Shown here: positions 17,109 through 24,851 of the stretch, in pieces
Layout of the letters: each line of letters opens with the position of its first letter
Numbering within the stretch: position 1 is the stretch's first letter
NCBI GenBank assembly: GCA_023957115.1
Contig: JAMLHN010000001.1
Location: 28,708 to 92,707 of the forward strand
DNA: 64,000 bases
From: Thermomicrobiales bacterium
Lineage (GTDB): Bacteria > Chloroflexota > Chloroflexia > Thermomicrobiales > UBA6265
Direction of reading: 5' to 3'
Program-made: the position numbers and the translations under genes
Notes under the pieces: generated by a model
What the model was told of the DNA's origin: nothing
Database searches by the model: none
What the model saw: the letters and a program-made list of their open reading frames with translations, nothing else

Positions 17109-18482
17109 CTATTCCTCGAATGCCAGCATTTCGACGGCTTCCAGAATGAGCTGGCGTAGGCCGATTGCGTTGATCTCCCAGATTGGGTCGTAGATGACCG
17201 CGGAGATCGAGAACCAGCGACCGTCAGATGCCCGTTGCAGCAGGAAGTTCTCCGACATAACGCCGGTTTCGTAGCCGCCTTTGTACCCGACGAAGCTCCA
17301 GATCCCGGGGTCGAAGACGATCTCCGGGTTGAGGGACAAGGCGTTCAGCACGGATTGCATCTCCGCCCGTGTGCCCTGGTGCTGGAGATAGGCCAGGGCG
17401 CGACAGAGGTCGCCCGACGATGCGAACCATTCGATCTCGGACGCCCAGGCCGATCCCGGCCACGGTTCGGTTTCGAGGATGGTGCCGGCAACCGGGCCGG
17501 CCACCTCTTCCAGAAACGCCAGCCGTTCCGCATCGTTCATTGCAAGAAACTCGGCTAGTTGCTCATCGGTGAACCGCATGCGTAGCGCGAACCATTCACG
17601 TGTGAGCATGAGGGGGACGTTGACCGTGGGATCGGCCTGTCCCATAAGCGCGAAGGCCGCTTGCACGTCCTCCCGGCCGAGACGGCCGATAAGATGGTCG
17701 GTGGCGGTGTTATCGGATTGGGAGATCATCTGCTCGGCGAAGTGGGCCAGAGTGAACTCGGCCCCCACCGGCGCATTGCGCATCTCGCCATTGGGTTGAC
17801 TGATATAGCCGGGATCGATGGGGATCAGCTCGTTCCACGATGCCTGGCCGTTCTCGACCTGGTGCGCCAGCTCTCCAAGCACATAGAGCTTGAACGAGGA
17901 GGCAACCGGCAGGATCAGCTCAGGATCGACCCGGGCAATGGGATCGCAGACGCCATCGCCGAGCTCGGCAATGGTGACGCTGACATGTGGCGCAAGGCGG
18001 GAGAGATCGCGCTTGACCTCACTCCAGGAACGGGCGGGAGCGAGTGGAGTGGTGGTTGTGTAGACCGGCTCGAACCAGAGCGCATCGATCTTGTGCGGCT
18101 CGTTCGGGGTGACGCCCAGCTCCACGCGCCAGTAGCCGAATGGGCCCTGCAGAATCGCATTTGCCCGGAGCTCAGTCGCTCCGCCCTCGTAGCGAACCAC
18201 GGTCATCGGAGCGTACGGGAAGAGATAGTCCCGAAAGTACCCGATCAGCTGGGCCGGGGTCACGACCGCCAGGTAGCCGTCCGAGAAGTGTTCGGCGATG
18301 GTTTGCTCGGTGGTTCCGAATGCGCCGGTATCGACCTGATCCAACGCCCAGGCGAGCTGAATGCCGGCGGGATTGTCGGGAATGGCAAGATCCGCCATTG
18401 CCGGCTGTTGCGAGGCGACGAACGGAAGTCCCAGCAGAGCGCCAAGCAGTACGAATGTCAAAGAGAAACGACGAACGGGCAT
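17109..18482 (-). CDS. Secreted class A beta-lactamase-like serine hydrolase
   Basis: The 457-residue protein has a Sec signal peptide (MPVRRFSLTFVLLGALLGLP). Residues 40-140 form an uncharacterised N-terminal domain, and residues 150-457 a beta-lactamase class A fold: SxxK as VASSFKLY, SDN as SQSDNTATD, and KTG replaced by YKGGYETG. I do not find the Glu166-type omega-loop motif of true beta-lactamases, so a D,D-peptidase-like or esterase role is as likely as antibiotic hydrolysis. It is convergent with the SMP-30 gene and divergent from the lytic transglycosylase gene, suggesting cell-wall work. Confidence 0.8.
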   Translation of the reverse strand: MPVRRFSLTFVLLGALLGLPFVASQQPAMADLAIPDNPAGIQLAWALDQVDTGAFGTTEQTIAEHFSDGYLAVVTPAQLIGYFRDYLFPYAPMTVVRYEGGATELRANAILQGPFGYWRVELGVTPNEPHKIDALWFEPVYTTTTPLAPARSWSEVKRDLSRLAPHVSVTIAELGDGVCDPIARVDPELILPVASSFKLYVLGELAHQVENGQASWNELIPIDPGYISQPNGEMRNAPVGAEFTLAHFAEQMISQSDNTATDHLIGRLGREDVQAAFALMGQADPTVNVPLMLTREWFALRMRFTDEQLAEFLAMNDAERLAFLEEVAGPVAGTILETEPWPGSAWASEIEWFASSGDLCRALAYLQHQGTRAEMQSVLNALSLNPEIVFDPGIWSFVGYKGGYETGVMSENFLLQRASDGRWFSISAVIYDPIWEINAIGLRQLILEAVEMLAFEE

Positions 18483-18550
18483 GCGGTAACCGAGGAAACG
18501 TGGGGCAACGACTGAATGCTCACATATCCGAATACGCTTCGAAGAGCGTC

Positions 18551-18597
18551 CAGGTTTCCCAGCGCATCCACAGGTGCGGAATCCGCCGGAAAACCTG
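18551..18597. promoter_or_regulatory. Imperfect inverted repeat in a divergent regulatory region
   Basis: CAGGTTTCC at 18551-18559 pairs with GGAAAACCTG at 18588-18597, with one bulged base, around an inner CGCA/TGCG stem. It sits in the 233-base spacer between the divergent hydrolase and transglycosylase genes, so it could be an operator or part of the 5' leader of either. I could not match it to a known riboswitch. Confidence 0.35.
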
Positions 18598-18715
18598 AGT
18601 CAAATCGGTGCAAATGCTGAGAATCCGTGACTTTGGGTCATTCGTACACCCCACTGACCAGTATTCGTTTTGGAGAGACCGTCTGGTCCGGTCTCGCGTA
18701 TTCCGCGGAGGTTGC

Positions 18716-19603
18716 ATGACTGGCAACGAGGGAAGTACCGCAATGGCCGCACCCCTATGGGGCGGCGGTCCAGTGGATTGGGGGAGGACGCGTCGTTGGT
18801 TGGCGACGTTCCTGGTTGCGTTGACGGTGGTTTCGGCCGGAAGCGTTGTGTTTGCAGACACGACCACCGCACAAATCGAAAGTGATGCAGTCCTGCGGTG
18901 GCTGCCGGAGATCCAGACTGCCGCGGCGGCGACGGGTGTTCCGGCCGAGGTCATCGCGGCGGTCATCCGGGTCGAATCGGGCGGCGATCCGAACGTCGTC
19001 TCAGTGGCCGGGGCGATCGGACTCATGCAAGTGATGCCGTATGAGTTCCAGAGTCAGGGAATTCCGGAGTCGTCGTGGTACGACCCGGCGACAAATATCA
19101 TGGCTGGCTCGACCGAGATCGGCCGGTTTCTGGCTGAGACGGGTTCCATCGAACAAGCGCTGGCGACCTATTTCGGATCGGGTTGCGATGCGGTCGGCAC
19201 CTGTACCGATGGCTACATTGCGACGGTGATGAGCTATGCAGCGGCGTATGCCACCGCGATTGCCACTGGAACGGCTGTCGACCTTTCCGGTGTCTCCGTG
19301 TCGACTGGTTCGGGCACGACTGCCGGGGTGGGAACGGTCGATTCCGAAATCGGCAGCAGCGACTATGGTGCTGGGGACGGGGGTGCCTGGCAGGGCAACC
19401 CACCGGCTTCTGGCGATGAGAGCTGGCAGGGTGGTCCGGGCGGTAATGACGGCTGGCATGGCGGGGCGCCTGAAGGTGACTCGGCGGCCGATCCAGGCAA
19501 CCAGGATGAGCCAGGGCCCGGCGATGACTCCTCGACGGGAGACCAGGGACCTGACGACGGCGAATTCGAGTTGCCGCCCGATGGCTCGGAGGCGGTCGGA
19601 TAA
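18716..19603 (+). CDS. Secreted lytic transglycosylase (SLT domain)
   Basis: The product is about 295 residues from the ATG at 18716, preceded by GGAGG at ideal spacing. A signal peptide (about residues 25-48, ending VVFADTT) is followed by an SLT domain with VIRVESGGDPNVVS, whose Glu is the catalytic acid, then AIGLMQVMPYEF and a Tyr/Ala-rich helix near SYAAAYA. The C-terminal third is Gly/Asp/Pro-rich, low in complexity and probably disordered. The enzyme would cleave glycan strands between MurNAc and GlcNAc. It carries no SH3b or LysM module, unlike its wall-active neighbours. Confidence 0.87.
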   Translation: MTGNEGSTAMAAPLWGGGPVDWGRTRRWLATFLVALTVVSAGSVVFADTTTAQIESDAVLRWLPEIQTAAAATGVPAEVIAAVIRVESGGDPNVVSVAGAIGLMQVMPYEFQSQGIPESSWYDPATNIMAGSTEIGRFLAETGSIEQALATYFGSGCDAVGTCTDGYIATVMSYAAAYATAIATGTAVDLSGVSVSTGSGTTAGVGTVDSEIGSSDYGAGDGGAWQGNPPASGDESWQGGPGGNDGWHGGAPEGDSAADPGNQDEPGPGDDSSTGDQGPDDGEFELPPDGSEAVG

Positions 19604-19725
19604 CCTCTCTTGCCGTGAGATCCCGACAGGATTTCGCACGACAGCGGAATCCAGCGTGGGAGCTACCTTACGTGATCGCTATACGGCGGCGTGCCGGCAA
19701 CGGTTCAAGTTTCATTCTATAAGGG

Positions 19726-19762
19726 ACACCCCGGGGCCGATTTTCGGCCCCGGGGTGTTTTC
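19726..19762 (+). terminator. Intrinsic terminator of the lytic transglycosylase gene
   Basis: ACACCCCGGGGCCGA at 19726-19740 pairs perfectly with TCGGCCCCGGGGTGT, and the stem runs directly into a TTTTC tract. It is a textbook rho-independent terminator about 120 bases after the stop codon. Confidence 0.85.
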
Positions 19763-19891
19763 TTGAAGGGCGACTATTCAGACGATACCCAGCACGGTGG
19801 CGCTCTGGAACGATTTTGATGCGAGGGTGGGCTCGAAGAGGAACTGTACCCAGGTTTGCGGCAGGACTGCCGGGCTCGGCGCTCCAAAACA

Positions 19892-19921
19892 TTGAGCGAT
19901 CGTGCCGCGGTGGGATAAGAT
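19892..19921 (+). promoter_or_regulatory. Candidate promoter for the six-SH3b gene
   Basis: TTGAGC at 19892-19897 and TAAGAT at 19916-19921 are separated by 18 bases, a plausible sigma-70-type pair. It lies 141 bases upstream of the ATG at 20063 in the 459-base gap after the terminator; the rest of that gap shows no gene. Confidence 0.4.
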
Positions 19922-20062
19922 GGCATCGTGGGAAGTGTGCATTCAAGTCACAGGATATGTGGTGTATCTGCATAGCTGACATTGAACTTCCTCAAAGCAC
20001 ACCAGCGACAACCGCAATCGCTGGGGTGTGGCCATTCGGGTCCGCAACCGGGGGCAGTGGAC

Positions 20063-22342
20063 ATGGGAAGAAGAATTCAGCGAGCCGGGCTCGTGGTGAC
20101 CGTAATGCTCATCGTTTCGATGGTGCTGAGCGTGATCCCGCTCGAGCCGCGTACTGCCGTGGCGCAATCGGGTATTCCAGTCGGCAGCGTCGTCCAGGTT
20201 ACGACCGCAACCAATGTCCGCTCCGGTCCATGCACCACCTATCCGATCCAGTACACCGCTCCGACCGGGACCCGGTTTACGGTCCTCAATGGCGGACAGC
20301 TTTGCGGCGGATATCGGTTCATTCACGTACGCAATAATTCCACCTCGGCAACGGGCTATCTGGCGTCCGAGCTCGTGGCGGTCGTGACCACACCGGTTCC
20401 CACCGCTACGCGGACTGCGACGCCCCTGGGTGGATGGTCGGCTGGGGATCTGGCGCAAACGACGACCGGTTTGAATTTCCGGACGGGTCCAGGAACGACC
20501 TATTCTGTCATCCAGGTTCTTCCAACGGGGACCCAGCTTCTGGTGACCGGTCCAGCACAGGTCGGGACCGCCGGCGTCTTCGTGCCGGTCCGTCATGGCG
20601 GCATGAATGGATGGGTGGCGGATGCCTGGCTTTCCAGGATTGGCGTCGCAACGGCAACACGCACGGCGACGACGACGCGAACCGCGACTCGCACGCAAAC
20701 TCGAACGGCGACCGCGACGCGAACCGTGACGGAAACACCGACGGTCACCTCGACGCCAACCGAGACGTTGACTCCGTCCATAACCCCGACCCCGAGTGAG
20801 ACATTGACGCCATCGGTAACGAGCACGCCGTCGATCACGTCGACGCCTTCGAACACTGCGACGATCACGCTCACCCCGACCAGAACGCTGACCCCCCCGG
20901 GTGGATTCGGACCGGGCGATATCGTGGAGGTGCGCGAGGCGCTCAACTTCCGGGTAACGCCGGGCGGCGCCATCATTCAAGTGCTGCCGGTCGGGGCACA
21001 GCTGCTGGTGACCGGTACCGGATTGACCTCGGGCGGGTTCTTCCATATTCCTGTGCGGTACAACGGGGTCGATGGATGGGTCGTTTCCAATTGGGTCGAC
21101 AACGTCGGCCACGCGACGGCGACCATCACGTCTACGGCCAGCCGGACGCCGACGATTACGCGAACGCCCACCGAGACGAGGACGGTTCCCCCGTCTTCGA
21201 CGCCGACTGAGACGCGGACACCGACCGTCACCCAGACACCACAGGGTGGGTTCGCGGCTGGCGATCTGGTGCGTGTGAACACCGCGCTCTTGCTGCGGCC
21301 GGCGCCGAATACGAATGGCAATCCGATTGCGACCCTGCCCAGCGGCGCGATCCTGCTGGTGACCGGCGCCGGGCAGTCTGGCAGTGGGCATTTCTTCATT
21401 CCGGTGGTCTACAACTCGTTGTCCGGTTGGGTGGCATCGAGCTATGTGACCAGGATTGGGGTTGCGACGCCAACGGCAACGCCAACCGCGACCAGGACGG
21501 TTACCACGACGCCAACCGCGACCGTGACACGGACGCCGAGTCTCACGCCAAGCGCGACGCCGATCGGCGGTTTTGGGGGAGGCGAAATTGTCCGGGTGAC
21601 AAATGGGGTCAATCTGCGTTCCTTCCCGAGCCTGGGCGGTACGGTGCTGACACTCATTCCAAGCAATACCGAGCTCGTCGTCCTGAGTACCGGCGGCTAT
21701 GCGGACGGATATTTCTGGATTCCGGTGCACTACGCCGGGTACAACGGCTGGATCGCGTCCAACTATGTAACCAAGGTGGGTGTTGCCACCGGTACACCCA
21801 CGAGTACCGCGACAACGGCTATTTCACCGACGACGACGATGACGCCGACAGTAACGAACACACCGAGCGTCACGAACACGCCAACCGCGGGGCCGGGCGG
21901 ATTCCTGCCGGGCGATATCGCGCATACGACAGCGGGTATCAATCTGCGCGTGGCGCCTGGAACGGCGAGCACCGTGATCCAGCTCCTGACCTCCGGTACG
22001 CAATTGACCGTGACCGGGTACGGCCAGCCAGCCAGTGGCTATTTCTGGGTCCCGGTCGAAACGACTGAGGGGGTCGAAGGCTGGGTCGCCGACAGCTATC
22101 TGACGCCGGGTGTGGCGCCCGCGGTGCCGGAAACCGAAACTCCATCGCCCACAGAAATTCCGGCGGTCGATGAGCCGACCCTGGAGATTCCGCCGACCGA
22201 GGCTCCTCCAACCGAGGCGCCGCCGACCGAGATACCAACACTGGAGATTCCGACCGAGACGGCCACCGAAGATGTCCCAATCGAGGACCCGGCGTCCGAT
22301 GGCGTGGACGGTTCCGGTTCGGACCAGGAACCGGTCGGATAG
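20063..22342 (+). CDS. Secreted six-SH3b-repeat protein with Thr/Pro linkers
   Basis: About 759 residues from the ATG at 20063; a TTG at 19982 would add a non-signal leader. The signal peptide MGRRIQRAGLVVTVMLIVSMVLS precedes six SH3b-type domains. Most have an NxRxGPG-like turn, an LLVTG core and a GWVAxxY/W end, and they begin near residues 36, 122, 278, 391, 501 and 615. They are joined by Thr/Pro/Arg-rich linkers (TATRT, TPSIT, TPT repeats). The C-terminus is Pro/Glu/Thr-rich and acidic. There is no catalytic domain, so it may act as a cell-surface scaffold that binds wall or ligands. Confidence 0.82.
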   Translation: MGRRIQRAGLVVTVMLIVSMVLSVIPLEPRTAVAQSGIPVGSVVQVTTATNVRSGPCTTYPIQYTAPTGTRFTVLNGGQLCGGYRFIHVRNNSTSATGYLASELVAVVTTPVPTATRTATPLGGWSAGDLAQTTTGLNFRTGPGTTYSVIQVLPTGTQLLVTGPAQVGTAGVFVPVRHGGMNGWVADAWLSRIGVATATRTATTTRTATRTQTRTATATRTVTETPTVTSTPTETLTPSITPTPSETLTPSVTSTPSITSTPSNTATITLTPTRTLTPPGGFGPGDIVEVREALNFRVTPGGAIIQVLPVGAQLLVTGTGLTSGGFFHIPVRYNGVDGWVVSNWVDNVGHATATITSTASRTPTITRTPTETRTVPPSSTPTETRTPTVTQTPQGGFAAGDLVRVNTALLLRPAPNTNGNPIATLPSGAILLVTGAGQSGSGHFFIPVVYNSLSGWVASSYVTRIGVATPTATPTATRTVTTTPTATVTRTPSLTPSATPIGGFGGGEIVRVTNGVNLRSFPSLGGTVLTLIPSNTELVVLSTGGYADGYFWIPVHYAGYNGWIASNYVTKVGVATGTPTSTATTAISPTTTMTPTVTNTPSVTNTPTAGPGGFLPGDIAHTTAGINLRVAPGTASTVIQLLTSGTQLTVTGYGQPASGYFWVPVETTEGVEGWVADSYLTPGVAPAVPETETPSPTEIPAVDEPTLEIPPTEAPPTEAPPTEIPTLEIPTETATEDVPIEDPASDGVDGSGSDQEPVG

Positions 22343-22360
22343 GCCGAGCCGGCTCATGCA

Positions 22361-22393
22361 AACGCCCTCCCGTCACGACGGGAGGGCGTTTCT
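22361..22393 (+). terminator. Intrinsic terminator after the six-SH3b gene
   Basis: AACGCCCTCCCGT at 22361-22373 pairs perfectly with ACGGGAGGGCGTT at 22378-22390 around CACG and is followed by TTTCTT. It starts 19 bases after the stop codon. Confidence 0.88.
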
Positions 22394-22411
22394 TGTTTGG
22401 GTAGGGTTCCT

Positions 22412-22474
22412 GGGAAATGGGAAATGGGAAATGGGAAATGGGAAATGGGAAATGGGAAATGGGAAATGGGAAAT
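22412..22474 (+). repeat. Homogeneous tandem heptamer array, nine GGGAAAT units
   Basis: Nine exact copies of GGGAAAT run without interruption, beginning 19 bases after the terminator's T-tract. Together with the following 160 bases they fill the gap between two convergent genes. No coding frame of interest crosses it. Confidence 0.9.
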
Positions 22475-22636
22475 GGTGCGGGTTCGGTCACAGGCGCGCG
22501 CCAGCGTGACTTGTGGTGGTGACAATGACCTAAAGGCTAAACGTTCGATCCCCCCAGCATCCACGCCAAACGCGGTCTACAGTTGCTCTGGGCTCTGGCC
22601 CCCAAGCATGTCCAACTCCCGCATCCCAGCTCCTCG

Positions 22637-23410
22637 TCAGACCGGAGGCCAGGTGAGCATCCAGCCGCCATCGACATAATGCGTCTGTCCCGTGCAGTAG
22701 GATGCGGCGTCAGAGGCGAGGAAAAGCGCCATCCTGGCAATATCGTCCGGTTGACCGGCGCGTCCCAGCACGATCTGCTTTTCGGCGTTGTCCAGGTATT
22801 CCTGGTCGCTGATCGCGCGGTGGTTCATCGGCGTCAGGATCATTCCCGGCGCAATGACATTGACTGTGATGCCATACCGGCCGAGCTCGGCTGCCGCGGT
22901 GCGCGAGAGATTTCGCAAGCCACCTTTGGACGTGTTGTAGGCGGATGCGCCCGCAAAACAGGCTTCCTCGTGGACCGAGGTGATATTGACGATCCGGCCG
23001 CCATCGCCTTGCGCAATCATCCGGCGCGCCGCTTGCTGGATCGTGAGAAACGGTCCGAAGAGGTTGGTTCGGATCACGCGCTCGAACAAGCCGAAGTCCT
23101 GGTCCACGATCGGCGCGTCGATGGCGAGGCCAGCGTTGTTGACCAGAATGTCGATACGTCCAAATGTCTCGTCGACGGTGCTGAAGATCCGCTCGACCGT
23201 CGCGGGATCGCCGATATCGCCTTGTGCAATGAGTGCGTTGCGCCCCACGGCTTGGCATTCGGCCGCGGTTTGCTCGGCGCCGGCGCGATCCGAGTAATAG
23301 CAGACGGTCACATCCGCGCCTGCTTCGGCCAGACGGAGGGCAATGCCGCGCCCGATTCCGCTGTCGGCGCCGGTCACCAGGGCTACTTTGCCATCGACAC
23401 GTAGTTCCAT
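22637..23410 (-). CDS. SDR-family oxidoreductase (glucose 1-dehydrogenase-like)
   Basis: The 257-residue classical short-chain dehydrogenase has the cofactor glycine motif TGADSGIGRGIALRLA near the N-terminus, NNAGLA around residue 90, the catalytic YNTSKGG (Tyr-x3-Lys), and a C-terminal YCTGQTHYVDGGW. The TGxxxGIG motif binds NAD(P). Closest overall pattern is the glucose 1-dehydrogenase/3-oxoacyl-ACP reductase-like group; substrate is unknown. It is monocistronic, with its end facing the six-SH3b gene. Confidence 0.86.
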   Translation of the reverse strand: MELRVDGKVALVTGADSGIGRGIALRLAEAGADVTVCYYSDRAGAEQTAAECQAVGRNALIAQGDIGDPATVERIFSTVDETFGRIDILVNNAGLAIDAPIVDQDFGLFERVIRTNLFGPFLTIQQAARRMIAQGDGGRIVNITSVHEEACFAGASAYNTSKGGLRNLSRTAAAELGRYGITVNVIAPGMILTPMNHRAISDQEYLDNAEKQIVLGRAGQPDDIARMALFLASDAASYCTGQTHYVDGGWMLTWPPV

Positions 23411-23537
23411 CCTGTCCTCCGCTCATGCGATTTGCTCGCAGGATATTCGCACGGGCGCCTCTCTCATGCCCAGACGGCTGGTAACATCCCCAACGGTGAA
23501 TTGTTGGAGCGTTGCCTTTTTCGGGCAGCTTGGGATC

Positions 23538-23632
23538 GAGAGGGCAGACACGCCCTCAGTTACAACGAGACCGGGGCACGAACGCCCTCGGTTACAGCCG
23601 GACTGGGGCGGGGATGCCCGCAGCTATGACCA
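23538..23632 (+). repeat. Three degenerate tandem units of about 32 bases
   Basis: Three imperfect units carry the core ACGCCCTCAGTTACAAC, ACGCCCTCGGTTACAGC and a more diverged TGCCCGCAGCTATGACC. They fill much of the 289-base spacer between the SDR and SnoaL-like genes. A related segment, GGGCAGAGACGCCCTCGG, occurs in the hairpin at 2092-2159. No gene is visible in the spacer. Confidence 0.5.
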
Positions 23633-23699
23633 GGCGGAACTCTTATGCGGAGCCGGAGTTGCCCGCGACATGAGCATTGGAATGAGGAGAGGAGACGAC

Positions 23700-24107
23700 G
23701 TGTCGATCGAGGAAAACAAGCAACTGGCGATTACGTTCTTCGAAGAGATCTGGAATCAGAAGGACGAATCGGCAATCGACCGGTACGTTGCCGAGACTGC
23801 GGCCGGGAACGATCACGATTTTGGCGTCGGCCGCGAGGACTTTCGCACGCATTGGAAGTCGTGGATCGCCGCGTTCCCCGACCTTCACTTCGAGATCGTC
23901 GATCTCGTTTCCGAGGGAGACAAGGTTCTCACCCGTTGGGTGCTGACGGGAACATTCGCGGGTGAGCTGCTAGGCGCTCAAGGCGATGGCCGCACGATTC
24001 GGGTCGAAGGAATGAGTCTGGACCGGATCGAGAACGGGATGGTTGCCGAGGGATTCGATGGCTGGGACAACTACGGTTTCCGCAAGCAGCTTGGGGTGGT
24101 CGAGTAG
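23700..24107 (+). CDS. SnoaL-like/ester cyclase-family protein
   Basis: The product is 135 residues from the GTG at 23700, which follows AGGAGAGGAG; ATGs at 23670 and 23682 are alternatives. The sequence fits the SnoaL polyketide-cyclase-like fold: ENKQLAITFFEEIWNQKDESAIDRYV, FRTHWKSWIAAFPDLHFEIVDLVSEGDKVLTRW and EGMSLDRIENGMVAEGFDGWDNYG. This cone-shaped fold covers enzymes and binding proteins with many substrates, so no reaction is assigned. The stop codon is immediately followed by the ATG of the phosphatase gene, so the two are co-transcribed. Confidence 0.8.
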   Translation: MSIEENKQLAITFFEEIWNQKDESAIDRYVAETAAGNDHDFGVGREDFRTHWKSWIAAFPDLHFEIVDLVSEGDKVLTRWVLTGTFAGELLGAQGDGRTIRVEGMSLDRIENGMVAEGFDGWDNYGFRKQLGVVE

Positions 24108-24710
24108 ATGCCGGAGCCCGCGCGACTCTATTTTCTCCGCCATGGTCAGACGACGTGGAACGCGGATGGCAACCGGTATGCCGGTGCGAGCGATGTTCCG
24201 TTGACCGAGATTGGAATCCAGCAGGCGAAGCAGGGCGGAGCGTTGCTGCGTGAGCTGGAATTCGATGCGGTCTTCTGTTCGGGGCTTTCGCGGGCATTGG
24301 AAACCGCGAAGCTGGCGCTGGACGGGCGGGACATCCCAATCGTACAGGATCCACGGCTGAACGAGATGAACTACGGCAACTGGGAGGGGAAGACCCACGC
24401 CGAGATTCTGGACGAGCCTGGCAATCACTGGCATGACTGGGCTGCCGACCCGGACGCCTGGCGTCCGGGAGAAACGGGTGAGCTGGCCAGTGAGCTCGTG
24501 GCTCGGGTGACGGCGTTTCTCTTCGATGTGCTGCAACCGGGCCGGACGGTACTGGCCGTTGCGCATCACACGACCGGACGGTTGTTGATCGCGCATACCC
24601 TGGAAATGCCGCTTGCGAAGTACCGGCGGCTCCAGCTCGATAACGCGAGTCTCAGCCTCTTCGAGCGCTCCGACCGTGGCGATATCTGGCATTTCATCAA
24701 TCGTACTTGA
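24108..24710 (+). CDS. Histidine phosphatase family protein
   Basis: The 200-residue protein has the phosphohistidine motif LYFLRHGQTTWNADG at its N-terminus, an EMNYGNWEGK motif near residue 88 supplying the acid, and the second active-site histidine in LAVAHHTTGRLLI. It belongs to the cofactor-independent phosphoglycerate mutase/phosphatase superfamily. Related proteins act on alpha-ribazole phosphate, phosphosugars or other small phosphoesters, and the target here is not determinable. Its start abuts the SnoaL-like gene's stop. Confidence 0.88.
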   Translation: MPEPARLYFLRHGQTTWNADGNRYAGASDVPLTEIGIQQAKQGGALLRELEFDAVFCSGLSRALETAKLALDGRDIPIVQDPRLNEMNYGNWEGKTHAEILDEPGNHWHDWAADPDAWRPGETGELASELVARVTAFLFDVLQPGRTVLAVAHHTTGRLLIAHTLEMPLAKYRRLQLDNASLSLFERSDRGDIWHFINRT

Positions 24711-24851
24711 CTCAGCACGCGGCAGGCAGCACGCGGCACGCAGAGATAGCCTCCGATTTCATAGAGAAAGACAGAGCGACCAGCGACCCAATTTTGGGTC
24801 GCTGGTCGTAAGCATCTTCGTTTCTGCCTGCTGCAAGCTGCGTGCTGCCTG
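24711..24851. repeat. Inverted pair of CTGCNNG heptamer arrays around a shared hairpin
   Basis: Immediately after the phosphatase stop codon, the minus strand reads CTGCGTG, CCGCGTG, CTGCCTG, CCGCGTG (24711-24743). On the plus strand at 24824-24851 there are CTGCCTG, CTGCAAG, CTGCGTG, CTGCCTG, ending exactly at the stop codon of the convergent solute-binding gene. The hairpin at 24777-24808 lies between them. Confidence 0.7.
24777..24808. terminator. Bidirectional terminator between convergent genes
   Basis: A perfect 15-bp stem, CGACCAGCGACCCAA (24777-24791) with its complement at 24794-24808, has a two-base loop. It is symmetric between the phosphatase gene and the solute-binding gene, so it can serve both. 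Confidence 0.7.

Noticed and set aside
19943..21730. Long antisense ORF opposite the six-SH3b gene
   Set aside because: It is Arg/Gly/His-rich shadow translation of Thr/Pro repeats with no family motif; the sense gene is convincing. The same applies to the large antisense ORFs at 37411-39453, 39718-41196 and 43051-45012.
22412..22474. Tandem arrays as possible CRISPRs
   Set aside because: Units of seven bases follow each other without spacers and no cas genes are present here or at the other arrays.
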